The position numbers and the translations under genes are program-made. From the NCBI GenBank assembly GCA_964501185.1, contig CAZCRT010000010.1, positions 71,120 through 81,511 of the forward strand: a stretch of DNA of 10,392 nt. Reading direction: 5' to 3'. This document shows positions 1 through 7,449 of the stretch, one piece after another. The notes under the pieces were generated by a model. It ran no database searches. It was not told where the DNA came from and worked only from the letters and a program-made list of their open reading frames with translations. The first letter of the stretch is position 1; each line of letters opens with the position of its first letter. The DNA comes from BS150m-G50 sp964501185 [NCBI: uncultured Bacteroidia bacterium]. Lineage in GTDB: Bacteria; CAIWAD01; BS150m-G50.

Positions 1-22
1 AACCGCTTTTGTCGCCATTCAT
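1..22 (-). CDS. possible 5' end of a leftward gene, runs off the window
   Basis: On the minus strand a GAGG Shine-Dalgarno (28-31) is followed by two candidate ATG codons, at 22-20 (5-nt spacing, reads MNGDKSG) and at 18-16 (9-nt spacing, reads MATKAV). Only six or seven codons are inside the window, so no product can be named. The case rests on position: this is the first good ribosome site leftward of the strong promoter at 345-373, and nothing to its left is visible. An in-frame open stretch for the MNGDKSG reading extends back to a GTG near 137-135, so an earlier start is possible. The ribosome site sits in the loop of a long hairpin (arms 6-15 and 50-59), which could affect translation. 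Confidence is low because so little is visible. Confidence 0.28.
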
Positions 23-208
23 AATTCCCTCAATTCCCAGAGTTATCGTGCGACAAAAGTCATCCGGACGTGGATTGTTCCACATTACGCCGCGACGTTG
101 TACCGATTCTCGCAGAAACACCTTCTGAATTCTGCGCACTCAAATTGCGAGAATCGCTTTTATCACCATCAGAAAATTCGTTATCTGACCATCATCGAGT
201 GATAAAAA
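6..208. repeat. cluster of three consecutive long inverted repeats
   Basis: Three inverted repeats with similar geometry lie in a row. The first has perfect 10-bp arms at 6-15 and 50-59 (CTTTTGTCGC and its complement), with a 34-nt loop. The second has perfect 11-bp arms at 104-114 and 146-156 (CGATTCTCGCA), with a 31-nt loop. The third has 9-bp arms at 158-166 and 199-207 (TTTTATCAC), with a 32-nt loop. The second and third abut almost exactly. By rough counting, one 10-bp repeat with such a loop is expected well under once per 10 kb by chance, so three inside 210 bp is very unlikely to be random. If transcribed from the leftward promoter at 345-373, the RNA would carry three successive stem-loops. 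Function is unknown. Confidence 0.55.
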
Positions 209-323
209 CCAACCGCTTCTGTCGCTACTTATAAACTCTCCTCTCAGAACAACCACCACTACAGCATCAGGTGAAGATTATGATGAATTCACCAATATCA
301 GAACTGTGTATTGTACTACTCTA

Positions 324-343
324 TACTGCTATTCTGTACAGTA
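324..343. promoter_or_regulatory. LexA (SOS) box overlapping the leftward promoter
   Basis: TACTGCTATTCTGTACAGTA has the form TACTG-N10-CAGTA. Both outer pentamers are exactly those of the E. coli LexA consensus, and the inverted repeat extends to TATACTG/CAGTATA (322-328 and 339-345). The centre is AT-rich but only partly alternating. The site spans about -5 to +15 relative to the predicted start of the minus-strand promoter, a position where bound LexA would block initiation. The inference is DNA-damage-inducible expression of whatever lies to the left. Whether the host's LexA uses this motif is not shown by the window. Confidence 0.65.
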
Positions 344-344
344 T

Positions 345-373
345 ATTATAATACTATTATCACCTTTTGTCAA
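345..373 (-). promoter_or_regulatory. consensus sigma-70 promoter reading leftward
   Basis: On the minus strand TTGACA (373-368) is followed after exactly 17 nt by TATAAT (350-345). Both hexamers match the sigma-70 consensus perfectly at the optimal spacing. Transcription would start near 338 and run left through the hairpin cluster toward the window edge. An unregulated promoter of this strength would be unusual, and a LexA-type operator lies directly over the expected start point. It is downstream of the terminator of the GH13 gene, so it is an independent transcription unit. Confidence 0.72.
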
Positions 374-735
374 GTTTTGCAGGTGGTTCTTCGGGAATTG
401 ACGGTTGCCGAAATGAATGGCGATGGTTAAAGCACGAGTACAGGTACGGAAAATTTGAAACCTGTCTGTTGTATTTCAGGGAAATGGTGAGAGAAACCAG
501 GAGAATACTTCCAGGTGATTACCATCGTTTCTCGGTTTCTTAACAGCTTGTTATTACAGAACATATTTAGAGCGCTTTTTTTACCCTGAAAAAGGCCTTA
601 TAATGGCCATTATAAGGCACATTTATCAATGTAACTGCTGCAATAACAATAACAAACCTTGGCCCGACCCCGGGTTTTCGTATATCCTGTATTAACAGTA
701 GAATAGCAACTCGTGGATGGATATATGAGAAGAGG
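374..735. other. gene-free spacer downstream of the GH13 gene
   Basis: I see no convincing coding region here. The open frames are short, lack ribosome sites or initiate on rare codons. The stretch holds the terminator at 588-618 and a weaker inverted repeat, GAGAAAC at 491-497 with GTTTCTC at 527-533, which may be chance. It separates the end of the minus-strand GH13 gene from the start of the leftward SOS-type transcription unit. Confidence 0.6.
588..618 (-). terminator. intrinsic terminator for the GH13 gene
   Basis: Positions 595-618 form a perfect 24-bp palindrome that folds as a 10-bp stem (GCCTTATAAT pairing with ATTATAAGGC) around a GGCC loop. On the minus strand it is followed by CTTTTTC. 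It lies about 120 nt past the TAG stop of the minus-strand gene ending at 736. On the plus strand no T-run follows, so it should act only leftward. A perfect palindrome could instead bind a dimeric protein, but the adjacent T-run favours a terminator. Confidence 0.6.
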
Positions 736-3700
736 CTAAACTCCCAGCAACTCAATCAGCCCTTTCAACTGATAACCAGCGGTTTCTCCGTATTGGTGAA
801 GTAGTTCGATACTCGCAGAATACGCCTGAATCGTTTTCTGCGAGAGCGGTTCATGACTCCCGATACACTGATTGACCAATGGCAACCAGTTGAGCAGCTG
901 GTGATACATTTCACGACTGAACCAGCTGATATCTTCATGTTCATTTACACCCATAAACTGCTGAACTGCTTTCAGTTGCAAACCGGCTGACAGCAGCCTG
1001 GCCAGTTCCTTCCGGAAATCGGGGGGATCCGGAAAGTCATCAGTGTCATCAGAGACCCCCAGTTCCAGCAGCGCGCGCAACAGGGAAAGTGTTCCTTCAA
1101 CGCCACCGGCTGCCGATATAGATGCCAGTTCTTCCCGCAGTACGCTATCCAGCCCCCAGCCCGCCAACCAGTCCGTATCCGTTTCCAACTGCACTGGCAA
1201 CTGACTCAACCAGGAATATGCCAGCAGAAGCTGCCATGCTGATGAATTATCATCTGGATTGGCAAATGTGTCACAGAGCCACATTCCCCAGCCTTCTTGA
1301 TTCTGCTCTTCTTCAAGCACATTGGATAGATCATACAGAAGTGCAGCAACCGGTTCTCCTCCAGTCAGGTCTTCAGCACGTTTCCTGCAACCACTATCCG
1401 ATGCTGCCTGTAACAACCGCTTCACAGATTTGTGATACATTTTGCTACTGCGTGTTTCACCCTTCTGCAGGGCATGAAACAGTTTTCCTGCCACCTTCCC
1501 GGACAGCAGATGCCTCAGCTCCTTCTGTAAAGGCCGGCAAAGCAACCGCTGCAACGCGATTCGCAGGGAGGGTACACCTCGTCCGTGAAGCTCCTGCGCC
1601 AACCGTGACCAGGGCTCGGTTATGCTATCCTCTACTGATCTGAAATCCAGGAATACATGGTAGCTGTAGGCAAACAGTTCAAAGCGTAACCCTTCATTCT
1701 GTAATTCAGCTGCCTTACGGAGATATTCCTTACCGGTAACATGATCACGAAAACGACACAGACCGGCAGTCGGCAGATTCAACGCTCTCATAAGATCATG
1801 GTTGCGATGATTCTCCCCGTCAGGTTTAACCTCCACTCCCTCCTTTATCCATCCGGAAGTGGTTGCATAGCAATTGTGATACACTATCAATGCAGCATCG
1901 TTACCGTGCCGGTTGCTGTAGGCATATACATTTTCATCAACTGAACCATCATCACGCTTCAAATCATAGAGCTGAAAATTACTTACCTCTGCGAAGAGTT
2001 TCCGTTGCCTTAACAGCGGATAGAGCAGCCGTTCATGCCGTGCCATCAGTTCCAGGTCGGGTTGTTCAGCTGATCGGGGTTTGAGAAACTCCATACCGTA
2101 TTTCTCTTCCAGGCCTTCCGGTTGCCCATGGCCGAGCATCGGTAATCCCGGCAGAGTTGCCAGCAGTATGGCTATACCCATGTACTTGTCATCACGGCCG
2201 AATTGTGTCACGGCCGCTTCCTCATCGGGATTACTCATGAAGTTGACATAGCGTTCCAGCACACGTGCATCCCAGGCCAGTGTTTCCTTCAGGGCTGCCC
2301 GGTATTTACTGTTCTCTTCATCCCGCAACATATGCATGAAGGCACTGTTGTAAACCCGGTGCATTCCCAGGGTTCGCACGAAGTACCCCTCCATCAACCA
2401 GAAGGCCTCCGCCAGCAGCAGTGTATCAGGTACTTCCGCCTGTACCCGGTCCACTACCTCGCGCCAGAATTCAACCGGAAAGCGGTTGACGAATTCCACA
2501 TTGGCCAACCCTCTTTCCGCCCTGGAGGGGATATCGCCACCAGTACCGGGAGCCGGATACCAGAGTCGCTGGAAGTGCTTACGAGCCAGTGTCATGGCAG
2601 CATCAAATCTGATCAGCGGGAAGCGTCGTGCCACACTCAGGATTTCCTGAATGACTGCCTCTCTCACTTCCGCCTGCAGCATATCAAGCTGAGCTGTGTC
2701 GTTCCATGGCATCTGCGTGCCATCATTACCGTGATACAGATAGCGCACTTCACCACTCTGCCGGTCCTCCCGCCTGAATACTACCGCCGCATCATCCCGT
2801 CTACTGTAACCGTCCTCCAGCCTCAGATCAACACGTGGATCACCGCTGAGATTCTCACCACTGAAACAGTAATTCGGATAGGGGGGTTCCGCCAGTTGTA
2901 CAAAGCGGCCAGGATAATGCCTGACCCAGTCGGAGTCAATTCCCGTATGATTTGGAACCATATCTCCTGCCAGCCGTATTCCCAGAGCAGCAGCGCGTTC
3001 ACGAAGATTGCCCAGCGCTTCTTCACCGCCCAGCTCAGCCGCAACCTGGTAACCGTAGAGAGAGTACGCTGAAGCCAGCGCTTCACCATCTCCCATCATC
3101 TGCTTGATCCTGCGGGATGCCGGGCTGCGTTCCCAGACACCGATCAGCCACAACGCTGTGATACCGCGTGCAGACATCTTTTCCAACTCCGTATCCGGAA
3201 CTCTATCCAGTCCAGTGACATGATAACCGAACTCGCGACTGAGCTGTTCCAGCCAGACATGCGTATTCTTGGCCTGCATTACAACCCGTGGCATCCAATC
3301 GCTGTCGCTGCTGTAGCGCTGCTCATCCTCATCACCGACAGCCGGTGTCCACACATCCGCTACAGCTGGTCCACCCGCTCCATGACGTCCGAGTTTCTCC
3401 TCTTCCTTCACAAGATCCAGTGCCCGCAGTAACAGCTCATTCCAATCACTATCCAGGAATTCCCAGTTTTCACTGATGTATTTCAGTTGTCCTGATAATG
3501 AATCCGGGCTTGCCACAGCAGGAGCCTGCAGCAATTCAAGCAGGTCTTTATCGCCTTCTTCCAGCGCAGGCTGGGATCTGATTATAAGTTCCAGGCTATG
3601 GATCACATCGTTGTATTTTGTATCACGTCGCAATTCCCGGTCATCTATCAGTTCCCGCAGCGTGCTACAGGCCGGATTGTCATTGTCCAGCCGCAGCAGT

Positions 3701-4206
3701 AAGAGCTCTTCCAGAGCCATTTGCAGATGTGATGTGCCGCTACTCTGTTGCTGCAGCCATATGGATGGATTCCCCTCTTTTTGTAACATGGACAGGGGTG
3801 GAAATCTCTCTGTAAATGCCGTAAGTACTTTCAACAGTTCCTGCTGATTGTACTCCTCCTCCAGCTCTTCCTGCACCTTCGCCAGGAATCCACTATCTCT
3901 TTCATCCAGGTAATAGATGAGTAGCTGGCGCTTCAACTCATCCAATAATCCCAGGGCATTAATAGCAGCTGCGGTGACCGGCTGGTCCCCCTGATGACGG
4001 CTATTCAGACGCTCAGCCAGTTCGCGGATTGCCACGAGGTCTGTCTGGATCGTTTTCCCCCGGTGCGAGAGAATTGCACTGTCAATCTTCAATTCTCTTC
4101 TTAAATCACCCCGCAGACGTAGTTCATGCCAGGGTTGTATAACCTGAGCATCGTGATCTTTCTGATCAGTTGATTGCTGTTTTCCTTCCGGCAGATCTGG
4201 TTTCAT
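736..4206 (-). CDS. large GH13 (alpha-amylase family) protein with helical extensions
   Basis: This 1156-residue protein has no signal peptide or membrane segment, so it is probably cytoplasmic and acts on alpha-glucans. The GH13 core covers about residues 328-700. Region I is DMVPNH (415-420), region II IRFD with presumed nucleophile D535, region III LLLAEAF with acid/base E600, and region IV SNPDEE with transition-state Asp D661. A beta-rich C-domain follows (about 740-860, including VYAYSN and YHVFLDF). The first 320 residues and the last 290 are mainly helical, charged and Leu-rich, with no domain I recognise. Typical alpha-amylases are 450-700 residues. Region IV has Pro where most GH13 enzymes have His before the Asp. 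Maltosyltransferases of the GlgE type also lack that His and have AEAF in region III, but region I here is amylase-like. Hydrolase versus transferase is therefore unresolved. An in-frame TAA lies three codons before the chosen ATG, so this is the first possible ATG. No clear Shine-Dalgarno precedes it. Confidence 0.92.
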   Translation of the reverse strand: MKPDLPEGKQQSTDQKDHDAQVIQPWHELRLRGDLRRELKIDSAILSHRGKTIQTDLVAIRELAERLNSRHQGDQPVTAAAINALGLLDELKRQLLIYYLDERDSGFLAKVQEELEEEYNQQELLKVLTAFTERFPPLSMLQKEGNPSIWLQQQSSGTSHLQMALEELLLLRLDNDNPACSTLRELIDDRELRRDTKYNDVIHSLELIIRSQPALEEGDKDLLELLQAPAVASPDSLSGQLKYISENWEFLDSDWNELLLRALDLVKEEEKLGRHGAGGPAVADVWTPAVGDEDEQRYSSDSDWMPRVVMQAKNTHVWLEQLSREFGYHVTGLDRVPDTELEKMSARGITALWLIGVWERSPASRRIKQMMGDGEALASAYSLYGYQVAAELGGEEALGNLRERAAALGIRLAGDMVPNHTGIDSDWVRHYPGRFVQLAEPPYPNYCFSGENLSGDPRVDLRLEDGYSRRDDAAVVFRREDRQSGEVRYLYHGNDGTQMPWNDTAQLDMLQAEVREAVIQEILSVARRFPLIRFDAAMTLARKHFQRLWYPAPGTGGDIPSRAERGLANVEFVNRFPVEFWREVVDRVQAEVPDTLLLAEAFWLMEGYFVRTLGMHRVYNSAFMHMLRDEENSKYRAALKETLAWDARVLERYVNFMSNPDEEAAVTQFGRDDKYMGIAILLATLPGLPMLGHGQPEGLEEKYGMEFLKPRSAEQPDLELMARHERLLYPLLRQRKLFAEVSNFQLYDLKRDDGSVDENVYAYSNRHGNDAALIVYHNCYATTSGWIKEGVEVKPDGENHRNHDLMRALNLPTAGLCRFRDHVTGKEYLRKAAELQNEGLRFELFAYSYHVFLDFRSVEDSITEPWSRLAQELHGRGVPSLRIALQRLLCRPLQKELRHLLSGKVAGKLFHALQKGETRSSKMYHKSVKRLLQAASDSGCRKRAEDLTGGEPVAALLYDLSNVLEEEQNQEGWGMWLCDTFANPDDNSSAWQLLLAYSWLSQLPVQLETDTDWLAGWGLDSVLREELASISAAGGVEGTLSLLRALLELGVSDDTDDFPDPPDFRKELARLLSAGLQLKAVQQFMGVNEHEDISWFSREMYHQLLNWLPLVNQCIGSHEPLSQKTIQAYSASIELLHQYGETAGYQLKGLIELLGV

Positions 4207-4530
4207 CGGCAGTTACAACATTTCGTTTATGTCTTAATTGTATTGTTCTGATTACCAATCTATACCGATGCTCATAATTAACGACCTTTTTAAAACTTCT
4301 AATGAAGCATCGGCCCATAGCTTCGAACAACGCAACGAGGTAAGCAATACTATAGAAAACCTGCAGGTCTCTCTCCAGAGTATTTCTCAAGTGTTTCTAC
4401 AGGGTTGACTGTAACTTTTTTACCACGCTCCTCTTGATTGTCTCACAATTGATTCCGTTATTATTCTGAACCTGTTCTGGCAGGCTGTCCTGTCAAAGGA
4501 TTCCTGCGCAACCTACACCGGGAGCATACC
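4207..4530. other. divergent intergenic region between GH13 and aminopeptidase genes
   Basis: Both flanking genes must start their transcription in or near this 324-bp AT-rich spacer. It contains an 8-bp inverted repeat, CCGATGCT at 4265-4272 with AGCATCGG at 4306-4313 (33-nt loop), on the GH13 side. One such repeat is expected by chance in a window this size, so it is only a candidate operator. TTGACT (4405-4410) lacks a good -10 element at normal spacing. TTGATT (4434-4439) with TATTAT (4459-4464) has a long 19-nt spacer and is a weak promoter candidate for the rightward operon. No convincing gene is present. Confidence 0.5.
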
Positions 4531-6588
4531 ATGTTTGATTTCCATCACTACTACCAGACAGAAAACAGTGCTGTTCTTACTGACTATCAACAGTCAATCC
4601 GGCAGATAGAGGAGATCTGTGCTGCCACCGCAGATAGCAATCAGGGTGGCAAAAAGGAATATCACCATTTCTTCCATACACTGGGCACACACATTCTGCA
4701 CATGACTCGGTTAGAGAAGAAGCTCAGTGGTGAATATTTCAACGATACCCCCTTTGAGCAACTACTGGCTGAGAATCAATCTCTGTACCACGAATTGCAA
4801 CCTGCCAACTACTCACGGTGCTACGCAGACCCCCATCACTGCAGTGAGCTTTTCGGGGATAAATTTGGACCGCTGATGGCCGCTGTTTATCAGCGCTTTC
4901 GCCAGTATATCACCTTCAGTTTCCAGCATGAACTTTTCAACCTGCTGGAATGGAACCAGCTATATATATCCGCCTGGCAATATGTCTCACAACAGACAAT
5001 TCAATACGAAGAACTGCGCGAACTGTTAACCAGTGTAGTCAGAAAACACACTGTAGAACACAATGTGCGCAATCTGCGGCAACAGCATGATCCAGCCTGG
5101 CGTCCCTGGCGGGATGTAATCGAGGTATGTGACCTCCAGGACCTGCGCTACTTGCTGCGCTATGGTTCGCCGATTACTGAGAACGAAATCCGCACTGCCC
5201 GCTTCCTGCTGGCCTATCCACAGGAAAAACTCCAGGAGCTGGCGGACCAGATCGCGGCTGCTTTCCTGACAGGATTTATCAGTGATAACAAAAAACGGGG
5301 TGAACGCAATCAGGTCATGGTCATGTATCAGTGCGGTCAGGAGCCGTTGATACGGGTGTTGCTGGAAGCGCTGGAACAGAGAGATCTGATTCCGGTTGTC
5401 ATGCATCCCGCCTTTACACCTGTCAATCGCCAGTATTATTACGATCACCGTAATCAGGCAGCTCTCTGGGTAGATTCAGAAGGTTTAAAGGAGAGTGAAG
5501 AGTGTTATGAGACTGCCTGCAAACAGCAGTCTCAATTGTTGCACCATTTCGCCGGCTCAGTATATCTCGATGTTTTTGGTGAACCACCCTTCTCACCTGT
5601 GGTAAAAGCGGAGTGTCCGGAATTCAGTGATGAACAGAAGAAGCTACTCAACCAGCACCGTTATCAGATGTCACAGATTTCTGAACGCTACAAACCGCGT
5701 GACAGTACCAGTTTCTGCATGATTGCCTTCCCTTCACCCCTGGTTGGCGAGCGGTTTGAGGAGATCTTCGCTGACATCATGCAGGTCAATATGCTCAACA
5801 CAAAGGACTACGAGCAGATTCAGCAACATCTGATTGACGCACTCGATCAGGCTGAGCATGTTCATCTGAAGGGGCGTGGAGACAATCGTACCGATGTGAA
5901 GGTCAGTATGCAACAGCTGGATAATCCGGCTGAGCAGACAAATTTCTGTAACTGTGGAGCTGATGTTAATATTCCGGTCGGTGAGGTATTCACTTCACCC
6001 CGACTCCAGGGGACAGAGGGGACGCTGCATGTCAGCCGTACTTACCTGAATGAGCTGCGTTACGATGATCTGGAACTGCAGTTCAAGGATGGCATGGTTG
6101 ATAACTACAGCTGCGCGAATTTCGACAATGAAGAGGAAAACCGGAAATACATCAGGGAGAATCTGCTCTTCCCACACGAAACGCTGCCACTGGGTGAGTT
6201 CGCTATCGGTACCAACACCCTGGCCTGGGTGATTGCAGAGAAATACGATATTCAGCACCTGCTGCCGATTCTCATTATCGAAAAGATGGGGCCGCACTTT
6301 GCCATCGGTGACACCTGTTTTTCGCAGGAGGAGGATCACCCGGTTTTCAACAGCCTCGATAATAAGGAGATTACCGCCCGGGATAACGAAAAATCCATAC
6401 TGCGTAAGAGTGACCCGTCGCAGGCTTACACATTCTGCCATACAGATATTACACTGCCCTATGATGAAATCGGATCAATCGCGACGATAACAAAGGAAGG
6501 TGAACGAATAGAGATTATTCGTGATGGCAGATTTGTCCTGCCGGGTACTGAAGCGCTTAACAAACCACTGGATGAAGCCGGGATGTAA
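4531..6588 (+). CDS. M29-family metallo-aminopeptidase with N-terminal extension
   Basis: The 685-residue product has no signal peptide and should remove N-terminal amino acids from peptides in the cytoplasm using a two-metal centre. From about residue 235 it follows the M29 (thermophilic aminopeptidase, AmpS/aminopeptidase T) plan. A Rossmann-like N-domain includes VMVMYQCGQEPLIRVLLEAL (262-281). The catalytic domain carries HLKGRGDNRTDVKVSM (445-460), GEVFTSP with E485, LGEFAIGTN with E556, PHFAIGD with H589, and HTDI with H637 and D639. These match the family's Glu, Glu, His and His-x-Asp metal ligands. M29 enzymes are usually near 400 residues. The first 230 or so are extra, His- and aromatic-rich and probably helical, with no domain I recognise. 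GGGAG six bases before the ATG (4520-4524) supports the start. The next gene begins 26 bp downstream, so the two are probably cotranscribed. Confidence 0.88.
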   Translation: MFDFHHYYQTENSAVLTDYQQSIRQIEEICAATADSNQGGKKEYHHFFHTLGTHILHMTRLEKKLSGEYFNDTPFEQLLAENQSLYHELQPANYSRCYADPHHCSELFGDKFGPLMAAVYQRFRQYITFSFQHELFNLLEWNQLYISAWQYVSQQTIQYEELRELLTSVVRKHTVEHNVRNLRQQHDPAWRPWRDVIEVCDLQDLRYLLRYGSPITENEIRTARFLLAYPQEKLQELADQIAAAFLTGFISDNKKRGERNQVMVMYQCGQEPLIRVLLEALEQRDLIPVVMHPAFTPVNRQYYYDHRNQAALWVDSEGLKESEECYETACKQQSQLLHHFAGSVYLDVFGEPPFSPVVKAECPEFSDEQKKLLNQHRYQMSQISERYKPRDSTSFCMIAFPSPLVGERFEEIFADIMQVNMLNTKDYEQIQQHLIDALDQAEHVHLKGRGDNRTDVKVSMQQLDNPAEQTNFCNCGADVNIPVGEVFTSPRLQGTEGTLHVSRTYLNELRYDDLELQFKDGMVDNYSCANFDNEEENRKYIRENLLFPHETLPLGEFAIGTNTLAWVIAEKYDIQHLLPILIIEKMGPHFAIGDTCFSQEEDHPVFNSLDNKEITARDNEKSILRKSDPSQAYTFCHTDITLPYDEIGSIATITKEGERIEIIRDGRFVLPGTEALNKPLDEAGM

Positions 6589-6614
6589 TTGTATCACAAT
6601 CAACTGAGGTAGCT

Positions 6615-7442
6615 ATGAGAATTTCAGTACTTGCTTTCCCACTGGTTCTGGTTCTGTTGTTGAGCGGCTGCGAGCAAACTGAGGATGAGGATCTCTCAAA
6701 TGCACCTGAGATCCCACCATCCTCTACATTTGTAATGGACTTCGGTTCCTTCCCCGGTGGTGGGCAATCGGATCATCCGCCACTGATTCCGGTCAAGGGG
6801 CAACAGACCTACACACAGGTGCATTTCAACCATGCAGCATTTTTCGTGGGGTTCTGGAACCTGGCAATCGCGGTAAATATGATAATCCCGGTAGCTGCTT
6901 ACAGTACGGCTCTTCAACAGACACCGGAGCAACAGGACGACGGATCCTGGCATTGGACTTACGACTTCGGTGCTGCTAACCAGCAATACACTGCCCGTCT
7001 CGAGTGCCTTGTAGACGAAGCCGGATTCAATTGGGATATGCATATCTCACAGGATCAGACCATAGACCAGTACCTCTGGTTCAGGGGCTGGTCTAACCTG
7101 ACACTCTCCGAGGGAACCTGGACCCTGAATCGATCGCCGGAAGAGCCGGAGCCTTACATCGGGATAGAATGGCAGCGTACACCGGCTACTGATCTACGGG
7201 AAATCAGATACACCAATATCATTCCGGGTGATCCGGCTAATGGTGGATACATCTGGCATGGAATTGTTGCTGAACCAGCATATGATGCGTTCTACGATAT
7301 CTACGGTGTGGAAGAGGACCGTCTGCTGGAGACCGAGTGGAATCGTGCTACACAGGTTGGTCGTGTGCGTGATGAGGTTTTCTTCGAAGACAGTGACTGG
7401 CGCTGCTGGGACGAAGCACTGCAGGATGTGGATTGTCCGTAG
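6615..7442 (+). CDS. lipoprotein of unknown function
   Basis: I do not recognise this 275-residue protein. It has a lipoprotein signal: Arg at position 2, a hydrophobic stretch at 5-16, and lipobox L16-S-G-C19. Residue +2 after the cysteine is Glu, which does not signal inner-membrane retention, so an outer-membrane anchor is likely. A low-complexity acidic linker follows (about 20-35). The rest is rich in Trp, Tyr and acidic residues, in alternating stretches that suggest beta structure (for example SWHWTYDFG at 111-119 and YLWFRGWSNLTL at 153-164). Cysteines at 131, 264 and 274 could form a disulfide. The stretch at 74-98 is fairly hydrophobic but looks more like a buried helix than a membrane span. 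GAGGT (6606-6610) lies just before the ATG. It follows the aminopeptidase gene by 26 bp and is probably in its operon. Confidence 0.78.
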   Translation: MRISVLAFPLVLVLLLSGCEQTEDEDLSNAPEIPPSSTFVMDFGSFPGGGQSDHPPLIPVKGQQTYTQVHFNHAAFFVGFWNLAIAVNMIIPVAAYSTALQQTPEQQDDGSWHWTYDFGAANQQYTARLECLVDEAGFNWDMHISQDQTIDQYLWFRGWSNLTLSEGTWTLNRSPEEPEPYIGIEWQRTPATDLREIRYTNIIPGDPANGGYIWHGIVAEPAYDAFYDIYGVEEDRLLETEWNRATQVGRVRDEVFFEDSDWRCWDEALQDVDCP

Positions 7443-7449
7443 AAAGGAC

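Larger units (their letters stand above)
1..243 (-). repeat. three diverged copies of a short direct repeat
   Basis: Reading the minus strand, a motif close to GGCGACAAAAGCGGTT occurs three times: 31-1, about 172-152, and 243-211. The outer copies are most alike. Both start with GAGG and share GCGACA-AAGCGGTT with about five changes in the core 25 nt. The middle copy is more diverged (GGTGATAAAAGCGATT). Each copy could act as a gene start: the left copy has an ATG, the middle copy an ATG followed by a short open frame ending in TGA, and the right copy has GTA where the left one has ATG. Spacing is irregular (about 140 and 60 bp), so this is not a CRISPR or a simple tandem array. It looks like a decayed duplication of a translation-start region, or a small repeat family. 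Confidence 0.5.

Noticed and set aside
1-243. CRISPR array or integron attC sites.
   Set aside because: Repeat spacing is irregular and copies are diverged, there are no spacers of even length, and the GTTRRRY/RYYYAAC core sites of attC are absent.
280-351. A 23-codon plus-strand frame encoding a hydrophobic peptide after an AGGTGAAG site, reminiscent of a small membrane toxin.
   Set aside because: It is antisense to the strong promoter and LexA box, has no visible promoter of its own, and a frame this short with an SD-like string is easily found by chance.
669-700. A second LexA-like site (CTGTATTAACAG).
   Set aside because: The CTG and CAG are separated by 6 nt, not the 10 nt required.
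2203-3072. A 289-codon open frame on the plus strand.
   Set aside because: It lies wholly antisense to the GH13 catalytic core, whose motifs are unmistakable.
4265-4313. The 8-bp inverted repeat in the divergent spacer as another member of the left-edge hairpin family.
   Set aside because: Loop length is similar, but arms and loop share no convincing sequence, and 8-bp repeats of this kind are expected by chance several times in 10 kb.
4166-4390. A 74-codon minus-strand frame upstream of and overlapping the GH13 start, possibly a leader peptide.
   Set aside because: It begins with TTG, has no clear ribosome site, and its composition shows nothing protein-like; it is probably an accidental open frame.
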